The notes under the pieces were generated by a model. The model was not told the DNA's origin. It saw only the letters and a program-made list of their open reading frames with translations, and did not search any database. A stretch of 64,000 nucleotides of DNA from Thermophagus sp052400625 (GTDB lineage Bacteria > Bacteroidota > Bacteroidia > Bacteroidales > Marinilabiliaceae), in NCBI GenBank assembly GCA_052400625.1, contig JBQTGH010000001.1; one strand, 5' to 3'. Position numbers and translations under genes: made by a program. Positions within the stretch are counted from its first letter, which is position 1. Every line of letters starts with the position of its first letter. Shown piece by piece: positions 19,076 through 27,610 of this stretch.

Positions 19076-19792
19076 CTAGCTTCCGGTCTCTGACCACTGA
19101 GCGGCCTCTTGATCCAGCAGCCAAAGGCTTTTTTCTCGGTTTACCCTTGCAGCCGGATAGCTCAAATATTGCCCTTTTTGATTGAGGATCTCATGAACCT
19201 TGGGAGCCTTCTTTTCTCCGGTAACCAAAAAGGCGATATCACGGGAATTATTAATGACCCTTCCTGTCAGTGTGATTCTTTTTTGTCCGGATTTGGGATG
19301 GGTACCAATCTCGCACCATTCGGGCGAATCCCAAAGGGCTATTTCATGCGGAAAGATGGAGGCCGTATGTCCGTCATCGCCCATTCCCAGCAACATCACA
19401 TCAAAGCAAGGTAGGCCGTTGACTTTGGGCAGCTCACGTTCCAAAATGTGACGATAATCCGCCCGCGCCTCCTCCGGTGACAATTCTCCTTTAATCCGGA
19501 AAATATTTTCCGGCAAAACAGGTGTATGATCGAAGAGATGTTCCCGGGTCATCCGATAATTACTCTCGGCATGATCGGGGGGCACACATCGTTCATCCCC
19601 CCAGAAAAACTTTATCCGGTCCCATTTGATACTCTTTTTATATTCCTGCGACAACACATCGAAGATGGTTTCCGGCGTGCTCCCGCCCGAAAGGGCCATA
19701 TGAATGAGCTCATTCTTTTCTGTTAGTTCGATCAGACAATCTCCAAAATAGCGGGCCAGCTGTTCTTTAGAATAGAATATTTTAGTTTCCAT
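19076..19792 (-). CDS. pgl: 6-phosphogluconolactonase
   Basis: A 238-aa Pgl/DevB-type enzyme with ALSGGSTPE (about 33-41), the catalytic loop GMGDDGHTASIFP (about 136-148) and FFWGDERCVP. It hydrolyses 6-phosphogluconolactone to 6-phosphogluconate in the oxidative pentose phosphate pathway. It lies 42 bp downstream of zwf and is surely co-transcribed. The 6-phosphogluconate dehydrogenase gene that often accompanies this pair is not in this window. Confidence 0.95.
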   Translation of the reverse strand: METKIFYSKEQLARYFGDCLIELTEKNELIHMALSGGSTPETIFDVLSQEYKKSIKWDRIKFFWGDERCVPPDHAESNYRMTREHLFDHTPVLPENIFRIKGELSPEEARADYRHILERELPKVNGLPCFDVMLLGMGDDGHTASIFPHEIALWDSPEWCEIGTHPKSGQKRITLTGRVINNSRDIAFLVTGEKKAPKVHEILNQKGQYLSYPAARVNREKSLWLLDQEAAQWSETGS

Positions 19793-19834
19793 AATTCGTC
19801 TTGGTTAAGTTTATTGAAATGACCACTTCCCTTC

Positions 19835-21349
19835 TCAAAGCTCACAATAAGTGCCATCTGAGAGATTCTTACAGGGATATCTCCAAGTCATTTCTCCTTC
19901 AATCAGATCATCGCTCTCTTCTGGGCCCCATGATCCTGCAGGATAACCATGAACCTTGATACAGGGTTGCTCTTTCCAGGCTTGAAGAATGGGATCAATA
20001 AATTTCCAGGCGGCTTCCACTGCATCGCCACGGGAATAAAGTGTCGGATCGCCCAACATACAATCCAGCAACAGACGTTCATACGCAGAGGGTAAATAGG
20101 CATCGGCCAATTCGGAATAATGAAAATCCATATTCACCTCTTGCACACGGAAGCCTGCTCCCGGAACTTTCATACCAAATTTCAGCAGCAGACCTTCATC
20201 GGGCTGAATACGTATCACCAGCTGGTTTTGATTTCGGATGATGGCCTCATCATCGGCAAAGAGGTGATGCGGTGTAGGCTGAAAATGAATCACAATCTCC
20301 GTTACCCGGGTGGGCAACATCTTACCGGTACGAATATAAAAGGGAACGCCTGCCCAGCGCCAGTTATCGATAAAAAACTTCATCGCCACAAAGGTCTCAA
20401 CCCGCGATTGGGGATCAACACCCTGCTCCTGTCGATACCCTTTAACCTGCTGCCCCCGAACCTGAGATTCTATATATTGACCACGAATTACATATTTTTC
20501 CACCTCCTCTTTGGAAATAGGCCGCAACGACTGCAACACCTTGACAATCTCGTCACGAATACTTTCAGCATTTATCAGTGCCGGTGGTTCCATGGCCACC
20601 AGGCTGGTGAGCAATAAAAGGTGATTTTGAACCATATCTCTCAAAGCCCCTGACTCTTCGTAATATCCGCCGCGTCCTCCGACCCCAATGTCTTCGGAAG
20701 AAGTCACCTCCACATGATGAATGTAATTGCGATTCCACAGAGGTTCATAAATTCCATTGGAAAAACGGGTTACCAAAAGGTTTTGAACCGTCTCCTTTCC
20801 CAGATAGTGATCTATACGATAGATCTGTTCCTCTCTGAAATACCCCAATAGCTCCTTGTTGAGCTCCAGGGCACTCTCCAGATCACGACCAAACGGTTTC
20901 TCCACAATGAGGCGTCTAAAACCCTGATCATCTTTATTTAATCCCTGCTCAGCCAGATAACGTGGGATCAGAGAATACATACTAGGCGGTGTTGCCAGGT
21001 AGAAAATAAAATTATTTTGGCTGCCCGTTTCCCTGTCCAGGGCCTGCAATCGTTCTTTAAACCCTTCATACTCACCCCCCTCTTTGGTATTAAAAGCATA
21101 ATAATGCAGCCTTTCTAAAAACCCTTCGGGAACTCCGTCTTTTTTGGAGGCAAACTCACTAATCCCGGTACTCATCTTTTCACGAAACTGATCGTCGGAA
21201 AGAGGAGTCCGCCCCACGCCCAGCACGGCAAATTTCTCAGGCAAAAGTTCTTGTTTATGCAGATCGGCCAGTGCAGGCACCAGCTTGCGCCGGGTTAAAT
21301 CACCCGAAGCGCCGAATATTACTAAAATATGATTGTCCGGTCTCTTCAT
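19835..21349 (-). CDS. zwf: glucose-6-phosphate 1-dehydrogenase
   Basis: A 504-aa enzyme with the dinucleotide-binding GASGDLTRRK (13-22), EKPFG (150-154) and the G6P-binding signature RIDHYLGKE (178-186). It makes NADPH and 6-phosphogluconolactone, which the next gene product hydrolyses. The start is the ATG at 21349; an in-frame extension to 21391 would lie inside the leader element described at 21350-21450. That leader, ending 31 nt before this ATG, is shared with hydE, the 86-aa peptide gene and the cyclase-HD gene and may set its expression. Confidence 0.96.
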   Translation of the reverse strand: MKRPDNHILVIFGASGDLTRRKLVPALADLHKQELLPEKFAVLGVGRTPLSDDQFREKMSTGISEFASKKDGVPEGFLERLHYYAFNTKEGGEYEGFKERLQALDRETGSQNNFIFYLATPPSMYSLIPRYLAEQGLNKDDQGFRRLIVEKPFGRDLESALELNKELLGYFREEQIYRIDHYLGKETVQNLLVTRFSNGIYEPLWNRNYIHHVEVTSSEDIGVGGRGGYYEESGALRDMVQNHLLLLTSLVAMEPPALINAESIRDEIVKVLQSLRPISKEEVEKYVIRGQYIESQVRGQQVKGYRQEQGVDPQSRVETFVAMKFFIDNWRWAGVPFYIRTGKMLPTRVTEIVIHFQPTPHHLFADDEAIIRNQNQLVIRIQPDEGLLLKFGMKVPGAGFRVQEVNMDFHYSELADAYLPSAYERLLLDCMLGDPTLYSRGDAVEAAWKFIDPILQAWKEQPCIKVHGYPAGSWGPEESDDLIEGEMTWRYPCKNLSDGTYCEL

Positions 21350-21450
21350 TCGTATAAATTTTATCTCATTTATTGCTCTAATGAAACTCACATACCTAAG
21401 TTTTTTGTATGGTCTGTGGTGAAAACCACTCCTGTCATGCTCGTTTCAAT
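21350..21450 (-). promoter_or_regulatory. structured leader element, copy before zwf
   Basis: The left arm TTGAAACGAGCATGA (plus coordinates 21435-21449) and the right arm GTATGTGAGTTTCAT (21381-21395) can pair across a 39-nt loop. In this copy the lower stem GAAAC/GTTTC is perfect, followed by the symmetric GA/AG internal mismatch and GCAT/ATGT with a G-U pair. The loop holds its own hairpin GTGGT-tttc-ACCAC. The right arm ends 31 nt before the zwf ATG. Confidence 0.65.
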
Positions 21451-21500
21451 GTCAACATATTTTCTGCTATTTGTTTTACTGATACAATCTGTTTCAACCT

Positions 21501-21548
21501 GCGGGACGTCAGGTTATGTCCCGCAACGACAGGAGATCTCCTACCGTT
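21501..21548. repeat. two stem-loops at the hydE 3' end
   Basis: GCGGGAC/GTCCCGC (21501-21507 with 21518-21524) and the palindrome AACG-ac-AGGAGATCTCCT-ac-CGTT (21525-21548), which overlaps the hydE stop codon. There is no T-run, so a simple terminator is not certain. They could act as a processing or termination signal between hydE and zwf. Confidence 0.5.
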
Positions 21549-22629
21549 GCATTCGTTTAAAATAATGGGGTGAATCGCCCCACTGATCATATCCCGGATG
21601 GTGACCAATCATTTCCAGCCGAATGGACAAACAATGGGAACAATCGTCGGCCCCTTCATCGGTACACGGCTTATTTTGATACAACAAATAATCTTTTCTG
21701 TGGTTCGACGGGGTAATGTTGGGCATGATCACATTGGCACCGGCCTGAATGGCTTTTTCCCGTCCCACCGGATCGATGGCCTGCATGGCGGTGGTTGCCG
21801 CGATGTTGATATCAGGCATCATCAACCGCAAACAAGCCACCATGTTGAGCGAAGTCAGAAACCGTTCCTGCAGGCTCCAAAGCTCCGATCTTCTGTCGTA
21901 GAGCGGTGTCTCTTCATGCTCTATATAGGGGCCCATCCCCACCATGTCCACATCAAAAGTCTTTATAAAAAGCAAATCTTCGGCCAAATGGTTCAGTGTC
22001 TGTCCCGGTAAACCAATCATCACCCCCGTACCGGTCTGATACCCCACCCGTTGAATAGACCTCAAACATTCCATTCTCTTTTGAAACCGATGTTTATCAT
22101 TGTCGGGATGCAGTTGCCGGTAAAGGGTTTCATCCGACGTCTCGATGCGCAACAGATAGCGGTGGGCACCACTGTTGAACCACCTGCGATAGGTTTCCGG
22201 ACTCTGTTCCCCCAACGAAAGGGTGATGCCCAATTTTCCATCTGTCTCCTTTTTGATGATTTGTAACAGACGATCCATTCGATCCACAAAAGCAGGATCA
22301 TCGCGCTCACCCGACTGCAGCACCAGCGAGCCGTAACGGTGTTCAAGCGCAAAGCGCGCCGCTGCTATAATCGCCTCATCCGGCAAATCGTATCGCTCTG
22401 TATGGCGATTGCCCTTTCGGATCCCGCAATAGAAACAGTCTTTAGTACATAGGTTCGAAAACTCCACCAACCCACGATAATAAACCTCCCTGCCCCGATA
22501 GTTCTGAAGATACTCTCCGCCCAGCAAGAGCAACGCCTTTTGCGCCTCGCCACGTAACGACAGCAACTGTGAGAGTATTTCCACACTCCATCTTCCCGAC
22601 TCTGCTATTTCGCGGATATCCCGTTTCAT
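21541..22629 (-). CDS. hydE: [FeFe]-hydrogenase H-cluster radical SAM maturase HydE
   Basis: A 362-aa radical SAM protein. The SAM cluster motif CxxxCxxC is at Cys61/65/68 (preceded by EFSNL). A second cysteine set, Cys322/330/333 near the C-terminus, has the same spacing as the auxiliary-cluster cysteines of characterised HydE. The GMGPYIEHEETPL segment is also typical. With HydF and HydG it builds the di-iron subcluster of [FeFe] hydrogenase. Neither hydF, hydG nor a hydrogenase is in this window, so the locus is separated from its partners. The start coincides with the end of a structured leader copy. Confidence 0.93.
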   Translation of the reverse strand: MKRDIREIAESGRWSVEILSQLLSLRGEAQKALLLLGGEYLQNYRGREVYYRGLVEFSNLCTKDCFYCGIRKGNRHTERYDLPDEAIIAAARFALEHRYGSLVLQSGERDDPAFVDRMDRLLQIIKKETDGKLGITLSLGEQSPETYRRWFNSGAHRYLLRIETSDETLYRQLHPDNDKHRFQKRMECLRSIQRVGYQTGTGVMIGLPGQTLNHLAEDLLFIKTFDVDMVGMGPYIEHEETPLYDRRSELWSLQERFLTSLNMVACLRLMMPDINIAATTAMQAIDPVGREKAIQAGANVIMPNITPSNHRKDYLLYQNKPCTDEGADDCSHCLSIRLEMIGHHPGYDQWGDSPHYFKRMQR

Positions 22630-22731
22630 CCGTATAAAATTAATTTAAGTTATTGGTTGGATGGAACTCGTATGCCAGAGGGTCTATAACTCTTGTTGTG
22701 ACAACCCTACGTTGTCATGTTCATTTCATCC
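22630..22731 (-). promoter_or_regulatory. structured leader element, copy before hydE
   Basis: The right arm (22661-22675) and left arm (22715-22729) are separated by 39 nt, and the right arm ends 31 nt before the hydE ATG. The loop carries GTTGT-c-ACAAC followed by AAGAG, also found in two other copies. The left arm is the most diverged (ATGAAATGAACATGA), so the stem is weaker here. The spacer ends TTTTATACGG-ATG, nearly identical to the copy at 60886-60988. Confidence 0.65.
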
Positions 22732-23012
22732 TTATCTAGCTCATTGGCCCAATAAAACCGGCAGTCCCCTGTCTTTATCATTCTTTATTGTAATCTGATG
22801 AATAGTCCCTGCTCGTTTAATTGGGCAACATTGAATCTTCGAAAATAATAAGAAAAATCTTACCGACCGACGATAATGTGTGGCTTTTGAGCAGTGACAA
22901 CGATCATTCTCATCGATCCCAATAACGAAACACTCATTTTTCCTGACAAAACTCAAAGCATATCTCTTAGATTAAAAGTATTTTTGAATATTCACAAAAT
23001 GAAAAAACAGCC
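22732..23012. other. divergent intergenic region between hydE and the acyl-CoA synthetase gene
   Basis: About 280 bases beyond the hydE leader. They include a plus-strand TAnnTTTG box at 22979-22986 just before the synthetase start. I see no coding frame or other recognised element. Confidence 0.4.
22979..22986 (+). promoter_or_regulatory. -7 box (TATTTTTG) before the acyl-CoA synthetase
   Basis: TATTTTTG fits TAnnTTTG and would start transcription about 20 nt before the ATG at 23013. No convincing TTTG -33 box is seen at the expected distance. Confidence 0.4.
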
Positions 23013-25070
23013 ATGATCAACGAAAGCCTGCTGAATCCGAAAAGTATTGTCGTCGTGGGTGGGTCGGAAGACATTACCAAACCCGGGGGTAAAATACTGA
23101 AAAACATTCTGGATGGGGGATACAAAGGCACCCTGTCGGTCATCAACCCCGGCCACGATAAGGTACAGGGCATCACCGCCTGGAAATCGGTGGCCGATTT
23201 GCCTCATACGCCCGAGCTGGCCATATTGGCCATTCCCGCCCAACTGTGTGTTTCAGCAACGCAACAACTGACACAAAAAGGGACTCGTGCATTCATTGTC
23301 ATTTCTGCAGGCTTCAGCGAAGATGGCCCCGAGGGACAAAGGCTGGAAGAAGAGCTGAAAAACATCATCAATAAAGTCAACGGCACCCTGATAGGGCCCA
23401 ACTGCATCGGCGTATTGACACCCACATACAGTGGTATTTTCACTTCGCCCGTACCACGGCTTGATCCCAAGGGATGCGATTTTGTGTCGGGGTCGGGCTC
23501 CACGGCTGTCTTTATTTTGGAATCGGCCCTGCCCAAGGGACTCACCTTCTCGTCGCTCATCAGTGTGGGCAACAGCGCCCAGCTGGGCATTGAAGAGGTC
23601 CTGGAATATTGGGATAACGCCTACGTGCCGGGCGAAAGTTCCAACATCAAACTCATCTATGTGGAACATATCAAAAATCCCGACAAGCTGCTCAAGCATG
23701 CCTCTTCACTGGTCCGCAAAGGATGCCGCATCGCTGCCATTAAGTCGGGCATTACCGAGGCGGGACAACGCGCCACCGCCTCTCATACCGGTGCCATGGC
23801 CAGTGCCGACTCGGCCGTCGAAGCCCTCTTCCGTAAGGCCGGCATCGTTCGGTGCTTTGGACGTGAAGAACTCACCACCGTAGCCTCGGTCTTCAACTAT
23901 CCCAGACTGGAAGGCAAGAACCTGGCCATCATCACCCATGCGGGCGGTGCCGGCGTCATGCTCACCGATGCCTTGTCGCAGGGCGGACTGGCCATACCTC
24001 CCATTGAAGGCAAAGATCGTGATCATCTGCTGAGCTTGCTGAATCCCGGCGCATCGGCCTCCAACCCCATCGACATCCTGGCCACCGGAACGGCAGAGCA
24101 GCTGGGTCGTGTCATTGAATATTGTGACACCCGGATGGATCACATTCACGGGATGATTGTCATCTTTGGCAGTACGGGCCTCTCGCGCGTCTTCGATGCC
24201 TACCAGACCATTCATGAAAAGATGAAACAATGCCGTAAACCGGTCTTCCCCATCCTCCCTTCTATCAGCAGTGCCCGAGAAGAGGTGGAATTTTTCCTCT
24301 CGCACGGACACATCAACTTCCCTGACGAAGTGGTGTTGGGACGCGCCCTGACCACCATCAATCAGGCGCCCGATCCGGCCGATGAGAAAATCTTTAAAGA
24401 TGATATCGACATCACGGAGATACGCACCATTATAAAAGCGGCACCCGAGGGTTTCCTGGATCCCGGCACCATCAACGACCTGTTGCGGGCGGCAGGCATT
24501 CCGGTGGTTCAGGAAGGGGTGGCCACCTCCCGAAAAGAGCTCCTCTCCCTGGCACGTCAGTTCGAATACCCGGTCGCCCTGAAGGTCATTGGGCCGGTTC
24601 ATAAATCCGACGTGGGGGGTGTGACGCTCAACATCAAATCGGACGAACACCTCATTTCCGAGTATAAGCGAATGCGGAAAATCAAAGGGGTAAGATCGGT
24701 GCTGATTCAAAAGATGCAGACAGGCACCGAGCTTTTTATCGGCGCCAAATACGAGCCCACCTTTGGCCATGTCATCCTGTGCGGATTGGGTGGCATCTTT
24801 GTGGAAGCCCTGGGCGATCATTCCAGCGGACTGGCGCCGCTCACCTTCAACGAAGCACGGTCTATGGTGCGCAGCCTCAGAAGCTATCCCATCATACGTG
24901 GCATTAGAGGGCAGGAAGGCATCAACGAAGATCAGTTTGTGGAAATCATTGTACGCCTCTCTACCCTGTTGCGCTTCGCCACCGAAATAAAAGAGATGGA
25001 CCTAAACCCACTCATCGGAAACAGCAAAGAGATCAGAGTGGTAGATGCCAGAATGAGAATTGAAAAATAA
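23013..25070 (+). CDS. ADP-forming acetate/acyl-CoA synthetase (fused alpha-beta)
   Basis: A 685-aa single-chain NDP-forming acyl-CoA synthetase. The alpha part has a CoA-binding Rossmann domain (SIVVVGGSED, 11-20), ligase-CoA domains, and the phosphohistidine motif ASHTGAMA with His258. The beta part is an ATP-grasp_5 domain (about 470-685, for example YPVALKVIGPVHKSDVGGV). It converts acyl-CoA + ADP + Pi to acid + ATP, conserving energy in fermentation. It would complete a pathway with the 2-oxoacid oxidoreductase genes at 8-10.7 kb. Its codons look clearly richer in G/C at third positions than those of neighbours, which may reflect high expression or transfer. Confidence 0.93.
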   Translation: MINESLLNPKSIVVVGGSEDITKPGGKILKNILDGGYKGTLSVINPGHDKVQGITAWKSVADLPHTPELAILAIPAQLCVSATQQLTQKGTRAFIVISAGFSEDGPEGQRLEEELKNIINKVNGTLIGPNCIGVLTPTYSGIFTSPVPRLDPKGCDFVSGSGSTAVFILESALPKGLTFSSLISVGNSAQLGIEEVLEYWDNAYVPGESSNIKLIYVEHIKNPDKLLKHASSLVRKGCRIAAIKSGITEAGQRATASHTGAMASADSAVEALFRKAGIVRCFGREELTTVASVFNYPRLEGKNLAIITHAGGAGVMLTDALSQGGLAIPPIEGKDRDHLLSLLNPGASASNPIDILATGTAEQLGRVIEYCDTRMDHIHGMIVIFGSTGLSRVFDAYQTIHEKMKQCRKPVFPILPSISSAREEVEFFLSHGHINFPDEVVLGRALTTINQAPDPADEKIFKDDIDITEIRTIIKAAPEGFLDPGTINDLLRAAGIPVVQEGVATSRKELLSLARQFEYPVALKVIGPVHKSDVGGVTLNIKSDEHLISEYKRMRKIKGVRSVLIQKMQTGTELFIGAKYEPTFGHVILCGLGGIFVEALGDHSSGLAPLTFNEARSMVRSLRSYPIIRGIRGQEGINEDQFVEIIVRLSTLLRFATEIKEMDLNPLIGNSKEIRVVDARMRIEK

Positions 25071-25162
25071 ATTTTGTGGAATACATTCCTCATTTTTACT
25101 ACTTTTTTGAGGAATCTATTCCCCATTTTAAGGCAATTTTTGCTCCATGAATTCCACAAAAT
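25071..25162. repeat. nested inverted repeat directly after the acyl-CoA synthetase stop
   Basis: A perfect 12-bp outer stem ATTTTGTGGAAT (25071-25082) / ATTCCACAAAAT (25151-25162) encloses an 8-bp inner stem ATTCCTCA (25085-25092) / TGAGGAAT (25108-25115) and a further GGAAT-ct-ATTCC. It begins at the base after the stop codon. No T-run follows, so it is either an unusual terminator, an mRNA-stabilising 3' structure or the remnant of a small inverted-repeat element. Confidence 0.65.
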
Positions 25163-25583
25163 AAAACGTAAAGGCACAACCCTTTGCTAAAAAAGAATAA
25201 ATCAATTAAGGCCGAAAGGCAACAATGGCCTTTATTTAGGGGATATCCCCATAAAAAATTGATGCCGATAACTTTATTTGCCATTGGCATCTCACCATTA
25301 TTTCGGAAATAGCAAAACGAATAACGTTACTCAATGCTAGACAACCAATTCCAATTCTGTCTGCCGATAAACTACCTTCATCAAAAAAAACCTTTATTTA
25401 GTCCTTTCACAATGGGTTTTTCCTCATTTTTTGCAATCTTCGCGCCCTCAATTGGTGTATAAAGAAAGTAAAAGAGTTTTTTACATTTGACAATTAGTCA
25501 CTTAATCATAATCCCTAAGTAGAATAACCATAATGCGCTTAAGGACTAACGCATCAAACAAACATGAAAAGATCGAATACTTA
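25163..25583. other. intergenic region upstream of the 86-aa peptide gene
   Basis: About 420 AT-rich bases with small stem-loops (AAAGGC/GCCTTT near 25218-25236, GATGCC/GGCATC at 25261-25291) and a plus-strand TACATTTG box at 25492-25499. No gene was found. Confidence 0.4.
25492..25499 (+). promoter_or_regulatory. -7 box (TACATTTG) before the peptide gene leader
   Basis: TACATTTG matches TAnnTTTG. Transcription from here would give a 5' UTR of about 175 nt that contains the whole structured leader element at 25584-25681. Confidence 0.45.
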
Positions 25584-25681
25584 ATGAAACAAGCATGACC
25601 ATCTACGATGAGCCAAACATGAACATTTACAAACTGAGTCATGCAAGTTCTGTCTGATCTTGCTAAATAAATTTAATACGG
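25584..25681 (+). promoter_or_regulatory. structured leader element, copy before the 86-aa peptide gene
   Basis: Arms ATGAAACAAGCATGA (25584-25598) and TCATGCAAGTTCTGT (25639-25653), 40-nt loop with a CATC-tac-GATG hairpin, spacer 28 nt to the ATG. Both arms carry CAAG where all other good copies carry CGAG. The internal GA/AG mismatch has therefore changed on both sides to AA/AA while the flanking pairs are kept. Confidence 0.7.
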
Positions 25682-25942
25682 ATGAAAAGAGGGATTGATA
25701 TAGATACAACAAACAATAGTAAAAAACACTACCGAGCACCTGTCCTGGAAGTGGTTAACCTGGACAGAGATATTATTTTGATGGGGAACAGTGGCGTGAT
25801 TGGTGATCCTCCAATAGGAATGTCATCAAACAATTTTTCAGAAGGTTTTACAGATTCCGAAAATACCTCATCCAAACAAGAAGGCATCTTCCCCGACAAG
25901 CAAAATCCTTTTGGAGGAGGCACGCCTGATTACCAACGGTAA
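25682..25942 (+). CDS. 86-aa precursor-like peptide, function unknown
   Basis: A short soluble protein with no signal peptide. The first third carries the pattern YRAPVLEVVNLDRDIILMGNSG (about 19-40 region), resembling the YxxPxxEVxxL...SG start of many small uncharacterised Bacteroidales proteins. The rest is rich in Gly, Ser, Asn, Pro and acidic residues, with a low-complexity tail (NPFGGGTPDYQR). A leader-like N-terminus plus a glycine/serine-rich C-terminus recalls exported or modified peptide precursors, but no processing site is proven. It is preceded by a promoter box and by the structured leader element. Its possible partners (PqqD, HPr-kinase-like, S24/S26 peptidase, ABC exporter) lie elsewhere in the window. 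Confidence 0.7.
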   Translation: MKRGIDIDTTNNSKKHYRAPVLEVVNLDRDIILMGNSGVIGDPPIGMSSNNFSEGFTDSENTSSKQEGIFPDKQNPFGGGTPDYQR

Positions 25943-26056
25943 ATTAGGTATCGCCAACGCATAAAGACCAAACACCTCAACACCAACTCAAAAAATAAAA
26001 CAAACGAGGCCGAGCCCCTTGACCCGACCTCAGCTATCAAAAAAACGCTTTAGCCC

Positions 26057-26791
26057 TCACTGATCCACCTCTTCCTTGGTTCCGGAGGTAGAAGAACGGG
26101 TTTCCACCACACGGTTATACTTCTCAATCACTTCATTGATCTCCTTTGCCACCTGTTGATAAGAATCGTTGCCCGACACAATAGCATTGGCTTCCAGGTG
26201 CTGCAACAAGGCGCGGTAAACACCGATAATCTCCTTCCTAAGGTCGGCCATTCTCACTTCGGGTTTGGCAGCCTCTTCTTTTACTCTTTTCAGATAAGCC
26301 TCATCAAAGAGCTTGTTAGCCTCCTCCATCTCGTTCAGCCATTCGGCCAAACCTTCAATCTTTGCCACCGCCTCCACCAAATCGGTATCGGTCCGAAATT
26401 TATTGATGATCCCGGCAATGGTGCTGGTCTCTGCCTGATAATTGAGCCGGGCAACACCGCCGCCAAACAACAAGATGGCATCATAAAGCCGGGTGGCTGC
26501 CTCGCGTTTTTCCGCATCAAAATGGTAAGAAAAGGCATCAATAAACCGGTAAATACCGGTAAAGGCGCGGTCGCGCCGCTCATCCAGTTCCTGAATTTCC
26601 TGAGTAATGTCACTGCCCGTTTCGGGCTTGTACAATTCGGAAATCTGAGAACTCAGAGCCGACAGGTCATCATAAACATTCTTTACATTCAGCAATTCTG
26701 GGTCATGACTCCCCACAATGTTCAGTATATTCTTAATAAACTGAACAAACTCGCTGTTCCTGAAATTGTGAATTAACGCGGCAATAAACAT
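26057..26791 (-). CDS. DUF6261-like helical protein
   Basis: A 244-aa all-helical, soluble, charged protein. The N-terminal HNFRNSEFVQFI and the central LDERRDRAFTGIYRFIDAF resemble the DUF6261 family that is common, often in many copies, in Bacteroidota. The end is a low-complexity tail (ETRSSTSGTKEEVDQ). No catalytic residues were recognised and the function of the family is unknown. It is transcribed alone, away from the tandem-repeat region at 27.1 kb. Confidence 0.65.
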   Translation of the reverse strand: MFIAALIHNFRNSEFVQFIKNILNIVGSHDPELLNVKNVYDDLSALSSQISELYKPETGSDITQEIQELDERRDRAFTGIYRFIDAFSYHFDAEKREAATRLYDAILLFGGGVARLNYQAETSTIAGIINKFRTDTDLVEAVAKIEGLAEWLNEMEEANKLFDEAYLKRVKEEAAKPEVRMADLRKEIIGVYRALLQHLEANAIVSGNDSYQQVAKEINEVIEKYNRVVETRSSTSGTKEEVDQ

Positions 26792-27067
26792 ATTCTTAAC
26801 TTTTAAAGGTTAAAAACTAAAGTTTATTTCACACGTCTCCAATTTAAAATTTGAACAAAAAATTTTCAAGTTTTTTTATGAAATTTTGTGTTCATATCTT
26901 CTAAAATCCATTAATAAATTGGAATCTCGCCACAATATTAAGAATTATTAATCCTGCTCCAACCCCATAAAATCATCGATCCAGCAATGGGAATGCGCAT
27001 TAAATGGCGTTTCCTTGTCACTTTTCTGATAGGGACACTGTTCCGTGAATATTCTCTGAATATTCTC

Positions 27068-27508
27068 CTCTGGAGGCCGTTACATCGTTGCAGCGAGCTT
27101 TCAAATCACTCTGGAAGCTATTACATCGCTGCAGGAAGGTTTCAAATCACTCTGGAGGCTATTACATCGCTGCAGGAAGGTTTCAAATCACTCTGGAAGC
27201 CGTTACATCGCTGCAGTGAGGTTTCAAATCAATCTGGAAGCTATTACATCGTTGCAGCGAGGTTTCAAATCACTCTGGAGGCTATTACATCGCTGCAGCA
27301 AGGTTTCAAATCACTCTGGAGGCTATTACATCGCTGCAGGAAGGTTTCAAATCAATCTGGAGGCTATTACATCGCTGCAGCAAGGTTTCAAATCAATCTG
27401 GAGGCTATTACATCGCTGCAGCAAGGTTTCAAATCAATCTGGAAGCTGTTACATCGCTGCAGTGAGGTTTCAAATCACTCTGGAGGCTATTACATCGCTG
27501 CAGGAAGA
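27068..27508. repeat. tandem repeat array, 11 units of 41 bp
   Basis: The core TTACATCGCTGCAG recurs at exactly 41-bp spacing from about 27080 to 27491, followed in each unit by GTTTCAAATCA and a CTCTGGAGGC-type segment. Eleven units, the first and last diverged or truncated. Units differ at few positions (for example GCAGGAAG, GCAGCAAG, GCAGTGAG). The period is not a multiple of three, so any reading frame cycles through all three phases. Confidence 0.95.
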
Positions 27509-27536
27509 TTCCGGCAAACAAACACATTAAAAGCTC

Positions 27537-27579
27537 AAAAAAAGAAAGCCCTGTTCCGACGTTTCGGAACAAAGCTTTC
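27537..27579 (-). terminator. hairpin terminator downstream of the giant surface-protein gene
   Basis: Stem GAAAGC-cct-GTTCCGA-cgtt-TCGGAAC-aaa-GCTTTC (27544-27579), followed on the minus strand by a seven-T run (27543-27537). It fits termination of leftward transcription from the T9SS gene ending at 27921, although about 340 bp away. Confidence 0.65.
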
Positions 27580-27610
27580 AAACTTCACAGGGATATACTT
27601 TTATAGATTG

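Noticed and set aside
23706..24821. 371-aa ORF antisense to the acyl-CoA synthetase
   Set aside because: Antisense frames stay open in GC-rich genes; the protein shows no family features.
27068..27508. CRISPR array
   Set aside because: The repeat is contiguous at 41 bp with no variable spacers, and no cas gene is near.
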